From Emmonsiellopsis sp. PD_33 (lineage: Eukaryota; Ascomycota; Eurotiomycetes; Onygenales; Ajellomycetaceae): 64,000 bases of DNA. The translations under genes were made by a program, and so were the position numbers. The notes beneath the pieces were generated by a model. The model saw only the letters and a program-made list of their open reading frames with translations, was not told the DNA's origin and searched no databases. Below, piece after piece: positions 46,691 through 57,472 of this stretch; the stretch's first letter is position 1, and each line of letters opens with the position of its first letter. The stretch lies in the NCBI GenBank assembly GCA_032988165.1, contig JANTQF010000064.1, positions 1-64,000 of the forward strand, written 5' to 3'.

Positions 46691-48076
46691 TTACCAAGTT
46701 GTCGTCAGTCCGTTCACGCCGACCGGCTTTTCCGCCAGCGTCGTGATTCTAAAGCCATGCCGCAAGCCTTCCTCTGGGTTATGCACGTCATAGTCTGAGA
46801 TAGCAGTATGGGCAGTAACTCTGTTATCCCACAGAGAAACCGTGCGATCATCCCATTTGACACGGACTTGGAAATCCTGTCCTTCAGCAATATGCTACAT
46901 TGTATGTTAGCTACTACCTATAGCCAGCTTTCGTCAGCAAAAGGAAGAACGTGCCTTAAATAAAAGCCCAAGAATGGCATCCGATTCTTCGTCTTTCAAA
47001 CCAATTATACGCTTTGTGAATCCACGATTGACGAATAGCGCTTTCTCGCCGGTCACCTGTGGATGTGGTTAAAATTTGCTCGCAGTGGAATGGGAACTTT
47101 TCTCTCCCGTTTTAAAAACACTCACAGGATGAACGCGGACAATCGGATGTTCTGACTTGACCGGTTCGCGCCGGACGAATTTGCCGTTTCTCCTGGCTTC
47201 TTCGGCCTGCGGGAATCCGCTGTGTTCGGCCTTTAAACCTTCGAGCAGTTTTTTAATTGGCTCGGAAAGTCGCTCATAGGATGCTACCTGCGATACCCAA
47301 CCCGTATCCCCTCCAGTCGATGGGACGGAGAGAAGGGTTAGAAGAGTGATACCCGGCGGCTGATGCTCATAAGAAACATCAGAGTGGTAGCCCGTGGTTG
47401 TCAACTTGGAGGACCGCGTTTGCGCGCGATAGAGATTATCGGGGCCAAGGTAGATGTTGTGGAATTCGATATGGTCCTTGACAGTGGAACCAACAGGCTT
47501 TATCCCGTTCAAAATCAGCGTGTCTCCCAATAAGATGTGCAACTTTCTTCCATGGAAATGGGCTGCTAACATGCACATGAAGCTTCCCAAAATAGGCCCC
47601 AAACTCCTTCTGTCTCGCAGGACCAATATCCTTAAAGTCCTGGTCACGGAAAACAACTACGCCCCTTTCCGCAATCAGCAGCGCAAGCTCATTCTTCTGC
47701 ACATCTGTCAGCTGGGATAGTTGCAACCCCTTGATCTCAGTGCCAACTCGCGGAGTGAGTCTCGTGATTGACACATTTGGGTCTCCGGTTTTCAGGAGGT
47801 TTGGCTTCGCTTTATCCGCGTCCAAGCCACGGTCCTTGAATTCAAACGGTTCAGTTGGTGGGAATGTTGTCGTGTTATCGTAGACGGGGAGATACCCTGC
47901 ATATTTGGACTATAATATTTTATGCGCCATGTTTAGCTTAACGATGCCAATATGAACGGACACAGGGGGGATTTGTATAGCCTGTCCGGTCAACTAACCT
48001 CAGCATGGGTTTTCTCATCAAAACCTAGACTTAGTGTGATTGGGGCAGCTTGTGCTGTTTCGGTGACGGAGGCCAT
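46691..48076 (-). CDS. TauD/TfdA-family Fe(II)/2-oxoglutarate dioxygenase (sulfonate dioxygenase-like)
   Basis: Members hydroxylate sulfonates such as taurine, releasing sulfite, or act on other small acids, using Fe(II), O2 and 2-oxoglutarate. Five exons: 48076-47999, 47909-47571, 47497-47126, 47056-46955 and 46894-46691, giving 364 aa, the usual size for fungal JLP1-like proteins. Iron ligands are visible as H-x-D in GYHSDVSYE and the distal His in NRVTAHTA, with the 2-oxoglutarate-binding Arg in LRHGFRITT. The N-terminal [20 protein letters not shown] is typical of the fungal group. The fourth intron is GC-AG (listed separately); all junctions are phase 0. It lies 590 bp downstream of the DMATS gene on the same strand, so it may belong to the cluster or be an unrelated sulfur-scavenging gene. 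Confidence 0.92.
46895..46954 (-). other. GC-AG intron in the dioxygenase gene
   Basis: This 60 nt intron begins GCACGT after AAG, has an AGCTAACAT branch site and ends TGTAG. The nearest GT donor (four bases further in) would put a stop codon in the next exon. The GC donor joins LLFK to HIAEGQDF in frame. Confidence 0.8.
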
Positions 48077-48665
48077 TATTTAAATTTTCAGGGGAAATTC
48101 GCTTTTTGATTCCAGAGTGAAAAAAACTATATCAATGCTCAATATCCTCCAAGTATTTAACAACCAAATGTACTCTATCGAGCAGAGTGGGAAGCTGCTC
48201 TGCTAAATAGAGCCGTGGCTACTTAGAAATTCATATGAGGCAACGCATTGCAAATATGACGAAGGCGCTAGTTCAGTAGAATCATGAAGCTCAGTACTAG
48301 TACACATAATCGATGCTATGCAAGGGTTGATATGATGTGATCTTCTACGTCAATGGCGTTGATGGATGAGCTACCCCTCATGTTGTAGGCCACGAACGAA
48401 CAATTTGCAATAGAATAGCCGTATGAATCTATTTTGTTATCGGGAGTTAATTACAGGTAATTATTATTAAAGAGCAGCCACCACTACAATGCGGAGAACT
48501 ATGCTTGGTAAAGGACTTGGAATATAGATAATAGCAACCCGAGAGTCTTTTTTGACCTAAAAACGGATATAAATGTTACCTGTTGTACATAATATCATCC
48601 CCATGGATTATCCAGCTACTCCCCATGAGTAAGAAGGGAAAAACAGAGATAGCGGCCGAGGGCCA
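48077..48665. other. Interval between dioxygenase start and DMATS stop
   Basis: This 589 bp AT-rich stretch holds the dioxygenase promoter and DMATS 3' UTR. No gene is seen. Confidence 0.55.
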
Positions 48666-50062
48666 CTAAGGTAATTGCTTGGGGATCAGAGTTCGGTAGT
48701 ACGAGGTTATGTATGGCCCAGTCTTTTCTGAATAGGAAAATGCCAGCCAAACATGCATATCTGTACTTCTTTCGTGGTCCACGTCTGGCCTGTGAATAAA
48801 AAGTCTCAGTAAATAACATAGAACTTGTAAATTGTCTCTTGCGACCGGAGAACATACCAATATGATGCCAAGTTTCTGGCGTACGAGTCCGCATGTTCTG
48901 GCATCCCATACTTTGCAAAGAATTCGGACAGGACTCTAGCAATCGTCATGTCATTGATGCCAACGAGCGGGAAATATATCTTCTGTTTGGGCACCTTCTG
49001 GAATGGCGCGGCCTCGTAATTGAACAGCAGAGGGAGTATATCTGGCCCATCCCCTGGTCTGGATGCTCTCTCTACCGGCGCGCGAACTCCCTCGTGTATT
49101 CCAAGGGCTGTCCAGAGTTCGCGAATCATTTCTAAGCCCGTCATGGTCTCTTTGTCCGTCAATCTTCCACCCATCGTCCAAATATCTGAAACGCGGCCAA
49201 ATAGGACATGAAAGTCATGGACATAAATTTTCAGTCGCGTTTTTTCCGGGTCGACAAGGTCGCATGAGAGAAAATTGGCAGAAGTACTTTCGGGGGCGGT
49301 TTGGAGAAAGTCTTCGATTATAGCCAATGAATCTTTGAAGGCGCCTCTCTCATCGAACTTCCTGATAGCATTCCACATAAGGTGTTGAATTGATTGGCCA
49401 GTGACAAGGGATTTGAGGATGGGTATAATGTATAGCTTCGCCGTAACCGCCCCTCCTTTCAGGTCGAGGCCAAGGATTGTTTGAGTCTTAGATGGCTGCT
49501 TCATCAATTCACCGCGATTCTGTAGAAGAATTTCTTCTTGGTCGGTTAAGGCGAGCTCATGGATTAGCTGGTGGTATAGCCGTAAATCGACCTGGGGCTC
49601 GATCCTGTTGAGCCGGCTCAGTGCTTCGTTGATTATCAGTCGGTTCGCCGGATCAGAACTCGTGCCCGCAGCGTGGCTTATCGGCTCAAAACAAATCCGA
49701 ACCGTAGATTCGGACGCGGTAAAATTCTTGCTCAGTTCCAAGCTGCCGAACAATCCTAGGAAACATTCGTAGAGTCCAGAGCGAGGGGTCGGAAAAGGAC
49801 CCAACAGAGGGACAATATGCAGGCCGAAAAGGCACAGATATTGGAATTGATGGTGAATATCATAGTTGGCGTCTGAAAGCATTTTGTTTATCACCGGTGC
49901 TCCATGATGCCACCATTCATGTTGGTCAAGACTTTGAAAGGTCAAGTACTTGCTCAACACCTCGCAGGGACGAGAACTGTCTGCAATCGAGAAAGTAGGG
50001 ACGGCCGCATGCGGTGAATGGGCGGTAGAGGGTTGAAACTGTTTCTGGGATTCCCCTGCCAT
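48666..50062 (-). CDS. DMATS-type aromatic prenyltransferase
   Basis: The enzyme should transfer a prenyl group from DMAPP or a longer diphosphate to an indole or other aromatic product, without metal-binding DDxxD motifs. Exons 50062-48858 and 48789-48666 (GTATGT...ACAG, phase 2) encode 442 aa, normal for the fungal ABBA-fold family. FGSLELSKNF carries the conserved catalytic Glu (E109) and VRICFEP the diphosphate-binding Arg (R122). The GLDLKGGAVTAKLYIIP and KIYVHDF strands supply further Lys/Arg and Tyr shield residues, and the tail HVWLAFSYSEKTGPYITSYY is typical. No truncation is seen. It is transcribed away from the NRPS across a 1.4 kb shared promoter, the usual pairing in prenylated-peptide clusters. 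The regiochemistry and acceptor cannot be read from sequence. Confidence 0.95.
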
Positions 50063-51488
50063 TGCAATTAGATTGGAATCTCAATGCACCGGTTGATGTA
50101 AAATCATGGAAGAAAGTGATAATTCTTTCAGAAGGCATACTTCCCTTCTTAAATCTGTAAACACCAATTGAGTTGTCATGCATCAATTAGCAGAAAGCTG
50201 AGAAAGAAAATGTCAAAATGCAGTGTTAGTTACTATTTCGTTGTAACCCAGTCGCGATTCATGCATGTAGTTAAATAATAGGAAAGGATTCAATGCAGAC
50301 CCAAAAAACCCTCTCAACACCTAAGATTATGGAGTAAATAATAGGGGGCTTAGCTAATATTAACGGTCGTCGGTGTGTCCTCACCGCCTAAGAGATTACA
50401 ATGCTTGGTTCAGATATTTACCGCGCGTCTGCATGCTTTTAGAACCGAGATTAAATATAGTCGCATGCATGCAATCTGATCTGTCGGTTGTTAACGCTGC
50501 TACGTTTGGCCCTATCAAGAAGTCCGGTGTGAACCCCCCTACTCTGGCCCTATAGTAGCATGGTCAGATCACAGTTTACATAATTCAATATGGTGTTCAG
50601 CTACATTGATATCCAGTAAATAGGATATGTGTTGTTTTCTCTATCTAATTAGAGGTTATATTACAAGGTACGGAGTAGACAGATTTCAGATCCTAAAAAA
50701 TATTAGGTAGGCTCCATACTGCCAACAAACCATCCATAGATTAAGTGCAGCAAAGAAACTTGTTGTGAAGGGCAGAGATGTAATCTACGCGGATTCTTCT
50801 TTCTTCTTTTATGCACGTTATATTATTCTGAGGATGCATAGTTACACAGCAGAATAAAACCGCCTGCAGCCGAGTCATGGATGACTTCTAAGGTCTGCAA
50901 GGGGCCATTTTCCTAACTTTCTTGGAACCAACGATATCTTGCTGCTATTTTTGCCTAAGATATCCATAGTACCAATATTCTCAGTGGCCATTCTATAGAT
51001 ATACGAAATAGTACTAGTAAGGATCGTATATACAGGGGGTTCAGTGACTTAACTATTTAGGAGCAGGTTATTTTCAAGTTGGGCCATAACAGAGCGGAAA
51101 GGAAAGCTATATAAAGATACACATTAGCCAATGCACCCTTATTATCAATTCATCCCCATTGTTCAAGAATACTAGCATCTTAAACACTTGGTTCAAGAGG
51201 CGTAGCTTTGATGAAGCTGAGGCATTGCCGCATTGGGGATCAATGGTAAGTAAGTATTGTTACATGAGAATATGCAGCATGCATATTGTCACTAAATAGG
51301 GAGGAAGGAATAAGATATGCAGAATATCCTATTAGAAGACCTTCGTTTGAATCCTTCTTTGATGCCATTATCTCCCAAACTCAAATCGCCCCCTTCTCAT
51401 TTACATGTCCCATTGACACGAAATATTTGCTCGATTACCCTTGTGATACATAGCACTGTGTCCTCCGGAGTTCCCTGAGAACACAGAA
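50063..51488. promoter_or_regulatory. Divergent promoter between DMATS and NRPS genes
   Basis: This 1.4 kb region is AT-rich with many TATA-like stretches. It contains no supportable gene. It probably carries the control sites of both genes, but no known factor site stands out. Confidence 0.55.
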
Positions 51489-52036
51489 ATGGCACCCACA
51501 TCCATGTTCCCTCAGTCAATATACCCCGGGGTATCGGACGGCAATATCACCAGCGTCAGATTAGATGACGGGCAGCTCATAGACATCCTCCTAGCCCCGA
51601 GACACGGCGAACGATCCTTACTGTACCTTGCCAAGATCGCGTGGGCAATCACTTTAGCCCAATTCAACGATTCCAATGCCGTCGAATTTGGGGTAGTGGT
51701 GGACAACATAAGAGTCGAGAAATGGAGCGCCGTTATGGCACCCGAAAGGGAAATCTCCGAAGCAGTGAGCCTCGAAAGGCTTGGAGAGCAATCGATCGCG
51801 GAATCTGTCAAAACCGAGCGGCTAGGTACCTGCTTAGTGTGGCATGAAATGGGAAAGGGGCAGGCATGTTGCGTTGAAAACCACCAAATGGTATATAAAC
51901 ACTTTACCCCCGGGTCAAGCCCATCTAAGGAGCTCGTGAGGAAAGCTGACATCCGTGCAAATAGGTTGGCGATGTCAGTGTATTTATATGCACAGGGTCA
52001 ACCACCCAAATTTCGATTCAATCTTGTGCTTCTGTC
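51489..52036 (+). CDS. N-terminal partial condensation-like part of the NRPS, out of frame with the main NRPS frame
   Basis: An ATG at 51489 opens a frame of 192 codons that ends at 52067, overlapping the main NRPS frame by 31 bp. The peptide (MAPTSMFPQSIYPGVSDGN..., then LLYLAKIAWAITLAQFNDSN and VEFGVVVDNIRVEKWSAV) resembles the C-terminal half of a condensation domain, as found before the first A domain of several fungal NRPSs. Homology-like text runs in this frame up to FRFN (about 52022) and continues with SVMDNELALEV in the other frame. No intron fits so short a gap. This is either a real one-base frameshift or a sequence error; I list it as part of the same gene. Confidence 0.7.
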
Positions 52037-55000
52037 ATGGACAATGAACTCGCTCTGGAAGTCTTGACAACCATGGCCACTGTTCTTAGCTGTCTTGCCA
52101 ACAATCCGCTCCAGCCTCTCATCAACTCTGCAATCATGAGCAAACACGGCGTTGGAATGATCCAGAAATGGAATTCCGGATCACGACCAGATCCATTGGA
52201 CTGCTGCATTCAAACACTGTTCCAAGCACGGTGCATGTTGCAGGGCGAATCGCCGGCGGTATGTGCTTGGGATGGGAATTTCACGTACAACTATTTAGAC
52301 ATTCTATCGTCCAAGGTTCACGCGAAATTGGCGGAGCAAGGAGTTGGGCCGGAATCCATTGTGCCTCTTCTGTTCAGAAAGTCGAAATGGGCAATTGTGG
52401 CAATGCTGGGCGTGCTCAAGGCAGGGGGGGCGTTTCTGTTGTTGGACCCCTCTTATCCAGCAGGGCGTCTGCGCGACATTTGTCGGAATATTGGTAGTGG
52501 AATCATGTTGTCTTCTGGGGAGGTGACTGCTGACAATATAATGGATAACGCCTTAATTATTGGGGATGACATCCTATCCTGGGAAACGCTCTACCCTCGT
52601 AGACCCCATGTTACCTCCCGCAACTCCGCATACGTCGTGTATACATCAGGATCAACTGGGAAACCGAAAGGCATTGTCATTGAACATGGATCATTCTGTT
52701 TCAACGCACTGGCGACTAGCAAAGCGCAAAACCTAAACGACTCGTCGCGGGTATTGCAATTTGCATCTTATGCATTTGATGTGAGCATTCACGAATGCCT
52801 CACGCCGCTACTCCTTGGAGGATGCGTGTGCATCCCTTCCGATTCCCAGCGGATTAATTCCTTAAAGGAGGTAGTGAAAGAAATGCGAGTTAATTGGATT
52901 GAACTTACACCTTCTGTGGCCAGGTTGCTACACCCCGAAGACATTTCAACGGTCAAGACTTTAGTATTGGGAGGAGAAGCAATGTCGTCACAGGACGTTG
53001 CTCGATGGACACCACATCTCCACTTAATAAGTGCGTATGGGCCGGCAGAATGCACAGTTGTATCTGCCATCGAATCTCGTGTAATCGAAGCTGGAAACAT
53101 CGGCAGGTCGTTCGGAGGTACCACATGGATCGTGAACAAAGAGAATCACCATCAGCTAATGCCCGTCGGCGCAATCGGAGAGTTGATTATCGGAGGGCCT
53201 CTCGTTGGACGTGGATATTTCGGACAACCCAATCAGACTGCGATGGCATTTATCCGAAATCCAGACTGGGCGCCTTTATTCAGCATCGACGAGGAATATC
53301 GCTTTTATAAGACTGGAGACCTGGCGAGATACAAGTCCGACGGTAGTTTGATTTTCGTTGGACGGAAGGACGACCAAATCAAGCTGGATGGAAATAGAAT
53401 AGAATTGGGAGAGATTGAAAACCAAGCACAACAAGTCTTTGAACAGGGTGCGGTGGCGGCTGCTCTCGTTACTCCGCCGGATGGGAAAGCCTTCCTTGCC
53501 CTTTTCATGGCAGAAAAACAAGAGTTCACGGACGCCACCCCAGATCCCATCCTCCGCAAACCTAGCAGCGATTACCGACGCCATGCATCCGCCGTGAAAC
53601 ACCGACTCGAAAGCGTTCTACCCAGTCACATGGTACCAAGGGTGTATATACCGTTGCTTGTAATGCCACTCTCAAAAACGGGCAAGGTAAACCGAAGGAT
53701 GCTGGGGGAAATCGTTGGACGGTTACCAACCAAACAATTGAGGCAATTTCGTTTGGCGGAAATAGGACGGGGAAATTCTTTGACCGAATCACGCAAAGAG
53801 CTGAAACTTCGAGGCCTATTTGCTGCAGCTCTTCATCTCCCAGTTGAGGAAGTGGGTGTAGACGACGACTTCTTGCTTCTAGGTCTCGATTCGATCACTG
53901 CAATCGACATTGTCGGCAGGGCACAGGAGATAGGGCTGCCTGTGACGGTGGAATTGATATTCCAGCATCCCTCTATCAATCGATTGGCGAAGAACATCCA
54001 AAGCCTGTCGCCATGCAGTAGTCCGTCCATTTCAGCTTTCCGGCTTTTGGAGTCTACCAAAGTGGAAGAATTGATCGCGTGTGCGGCTGCCCAATGTCAT
54101 ATTTTGCCCAACCAAATTGAGGATATCTATCCATGCACCCCGTTACAAGAAGCCGTCATGGCCTGCACGGCCAAGGATCCAGGGATGTTCCAAGCCACTT
54201 TCCGCTATCAACTCCCTTCCGAGATAGATATCGAATGCTTTCGGCGAGCATTTTCGACAGTGTGCAAAGCGATGCCAATTCTGCGAACAAGAATTATTCA
54301 GTCCGAGACTTTTGGGGCCCTCCAAGTTGTCGTAAAAAGCGATAAGCACTGTTGTCAATCACAGGAAAGGGAAGATGGGCAGAGCTTTAGCCAACCAATG
54401 TCATATGGAACTTCCTTAGTCCAATCAAGCATCTACGATGAACGAATTCATCATGGGCCTTTGGGAGTTTCCGTTACAATGCACCATGCTATGTTTGACG
54501 GATGGTCTCACGCCCTTTTCCTGAAAAAAATTGAAGAAGCAATGGGAGGCTCAAAGTTGCCTAAACAACAGTTCTCACCCTTCATCAAGCACATAACCAG
54601 TCTGGATATGGATGCTGCTAGCGAATTTTGGGGTTCCGAATTTCATCGTCTGCGAGGTGCGGCATTCCCTGGAGCAAGATTGCCTTCCCTGTACGTCCCA
54701 AAGAACGTCACTGTCGTAACTCGCCAAATCAAGCTCTCTAAATGGTCATCAAATTCCACGGCATCCAATGCTCTCCGCCTGGCCTTTGCGCTCCTTATAT
54801 CTAGCTATACAGAATCCTGTGATGTTGTATTTGGTGTCACTGTATCAGGCCGCAATGCACCAGTTCGCGGAATCCACGACCTGATAGGGCCAACGATCGC
54901 CACATTCCCCCTGCGCACTGTTTTGCAGCCAGACAGCGAACTCCACGAAGAGCTTAAGAGAATGCAAGATCACACCACAAGACTGATTCCTTTTGAACAA

Positions 55001-57472
55001 ACTGGGCTCCAACGAATCAAATCGTTTGGAGGGGATGCTGCTGCCGCCGCTAAGTTCCAGAGTTTGCTAGTTATTCAACCACCGGCCAGTCCTGATGGTT
55101 CGAAGCTTTTTTGTCCGTTGCCAGAAAACGATGACCAGCAGCTAAAATTTTTGACATGCCCTTTGACATTGGTAGCTGAGCTAGGGGATCTAGCTGTATC
55201 AGCAAAGGTAGTCTTTGATGGCTCGATTTTGAACTCACAAAGTGCCATGGAATTCCTTGAGAGGTTCGAAAGCTTAGTTCGGATCATCACAGATGTTCCG
55301 GAGACAAAAGTCCGCGATGTCACCGCTATTCAAAAGCCCATTGCTCTCGTTGAAGGTCACTCTGATCCATCAGCTTCCTTTCAAGATAGAGAGGAGGAAG
55401 CCAGATGTTACCTTGGAAATAATTATTCAGTTGTCGTTGACGAGATTGCTCCAAAGGGCTCTTCCAGCAGAATATTCGCTATTTTCATACTTGACAGACG
55501 GATGGCCTACGGCGGTCCCAGCGCTCCTAGTATTTTCACAGCGCCAGAAAAGGAGGAGAGACAAATATTCTCTGGGCTTATGGGGCACTTGGAACGGACC
55601 AGGCCGGCACCAGTGGTACCATACCTATGCCTTCCGATCAGATATATGCCCGAGACTATATATAAACAGCCAGATAGAGAACAACTGTGCTTCGAAGCAT
55701 CAAAACTCACCTGGACAGCGCTTAAAGCATTCATGGATCCGAAAATCACCATACGCCAAGAGTCGGTAATGCCCTCTCAGACGACTATACAACGGATTAT
55801 CGGCCAGGTTCTCGGTTTAAAAATCCACGATATTCCGTTAGACGATGACTTCTTCACCCTTGGAGGAGACTCGATATCGGCAATGCAGGTCGTAGCCCTT
55901 TGCCGCAAGGAGGGGATATTTTTGACTTCGATGGACATTCTTGGTGCAAAGGAAGTAGGTCTCATAGCTTCAACTAAACAATTTGATTCTGGATCAAGCA
56001 CCCCATCGTCCCGCTCGTCAAATATGGATGTCGAATCAATCAGTTCTCTGGGTTTCATTGAAAATACTGAGCAACCGGAAGACGCTGAAGCGGAACATCG
56101 CGCTTGCCTAGGTGTCGCTAACGGCGAGATTGAAGATGTATACCCATGTACGCCGGGGCACCAGGGACTGCTTGTCACCCAAACGCTCCAACCATTCACC
56201 TATCAGTCCTACACTGTTTGGGAAGTCACAGTACCAGGCTCTCACTATCCCGTCTCACCGGAAAGACTCTGCAACGCATGGTCTGCCCTGGTTCGTCGCC
56301 ATCCCGCTCTTCGCACAGAACTCGTAAACAACCCAATCATCAAATCTAAGGGCTCCAGGTATCACATAGTCAGAAAATCAGCCTTCACTGCAAGAAACAT
56401 CCTCACATGTCCGGATGAAGATGCAATGAGCAACCTGTGTGATGCATCACCGGAAGTCGATACAGATGCCAGGGTCCCATCTAAGTTCACAGTCTGCCAT
56501 ACAAGCACAGGGCGTGTTTTATGTAAGCTGCAGGGTAGCCTGGCATTCCTCGATGGAACTTCTGTGATGATCATTCTGCAAGAGCTGGCCCAGGCCTATG
56601 CTGCGACTCTGCCTTTGGCCCCAGGCCCTTCCTATAGACGAGCTGTTGAATATTTCAGCAATTTGCCCAATGCGGATAAACAGCTAGAATACTGGAAAGG
56701 ACGGATGGAAGAGATTGAGCCATGTCTGTTTCCCACTACCCAGACATTGAAATCATCAAAGGAGCTCCGAACCTTGAATATTCATCTGGGAGACACAGAA
56801 AATTTTACTCGTGCATGCACGCCGAAAACATTCAGCATAGGTAATATATTCCAGGTGGCTTGGGGTATGGTGCTTCGGCATTATACGAGCAGCAATAACG
56901 TCTGCTTTGGGGAGGTTATTTCTGGGAGGTCCGCTCCCATCTCCGAGATCGAGTCGACCGTCGGCTCCTTTTTCAACGTCCTTGTGTGCGGACTTCGCTT
57001 CAGCGAAGGCGATCAACTGCTCGATATTTTGGATAGAAACCAAAAGGAAATAGCGAACCGCCAAGAGAATCAATACTGTTCACTTATCGACGTTCTGAAA
57101 TTTTCAACTTGCTTTGGAACAAGGATATTCAACACTTGTCTCTCCGTAGAGCAACAATTGTCGCTTGACGCGGAGGAAGGGGGGCTTTGTTTCAAGGAAC
57201 TCAAGACCCAGGAGCCCACTGAGGCAAGTAATGACACCCTTGATACAGTGTACTAATTTACTAACCAAATGTAGTACGATATTATCTCCATTGTTCGCGT
57301 CGGGAAAAGCAAACTTGAGCTTCAGCTTACTTATTGGTCTTCGTTGATGGGGGAAAGCCAGGCGATTGAGGTTGCTGGAATGTTCAAGGGATTTGTTAAA
57401 GTCATTTGGGACGAAAGGATGCATCGAGTACGGATGGTAGATGGCTTGGGATTGTCCGATTGCGCGAAGTAA
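52037..57472 (+). CDS. Nonribosomal peptide synthetase, A-T-C-(A remnant)-T-C
   Basis: Exons 52037-57223 and 57275-57472 (GC-AG intron, phase 0) give 1794 aa from the first ATG of this frame; the true product probably begins at 51489 if the frameshift is an error. A domain about 52190-53740: YVVYTSGSTGKPKG core, FASYAFDVSIHE, SAYGPAE, YKTGDLARY, GRKDDQIKLDGNRIELGEIE and the KTGKVNRR lysine region. Specificity residues read by eye: D V H E V G A V V (K). First carrier domain LGLDSIT with Ser619. First C domain with intact MHHAMFDG (His817). Then about 130 residues that keep only the far C-terminal A subdomain. Second carrier LGGDSIS with Ser1279. The last C domain has SLAFLDG in place of HHxxxDG. 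The layout resembles fusarinine-type siderophore synthetases (SidD/NPS6). The product is unknown. Confidence 0.93.
57224..57274 (+). other. GC-AG intron near the 3' end of the NRPS gene
   Basis: This 51 nt intron begins GCAAGT after GAG, has a TACTAACC-type branch site and ends TGTAG. Splicing joins KTQEPTE to YDIISIVRVG and restores the end of the last C domain. Without it the frame stops 14 codons later. The GT five bases into the intron would lead to an early stop. Confidence 0.8.

Noticed and set aside
52026..52089. Possible GT-AG intron removing the NRPS frameshift
   Set aside because: The phases do not match, and it would delete the conserved-looking VMDNELALEVLTTMATVLS stretch.
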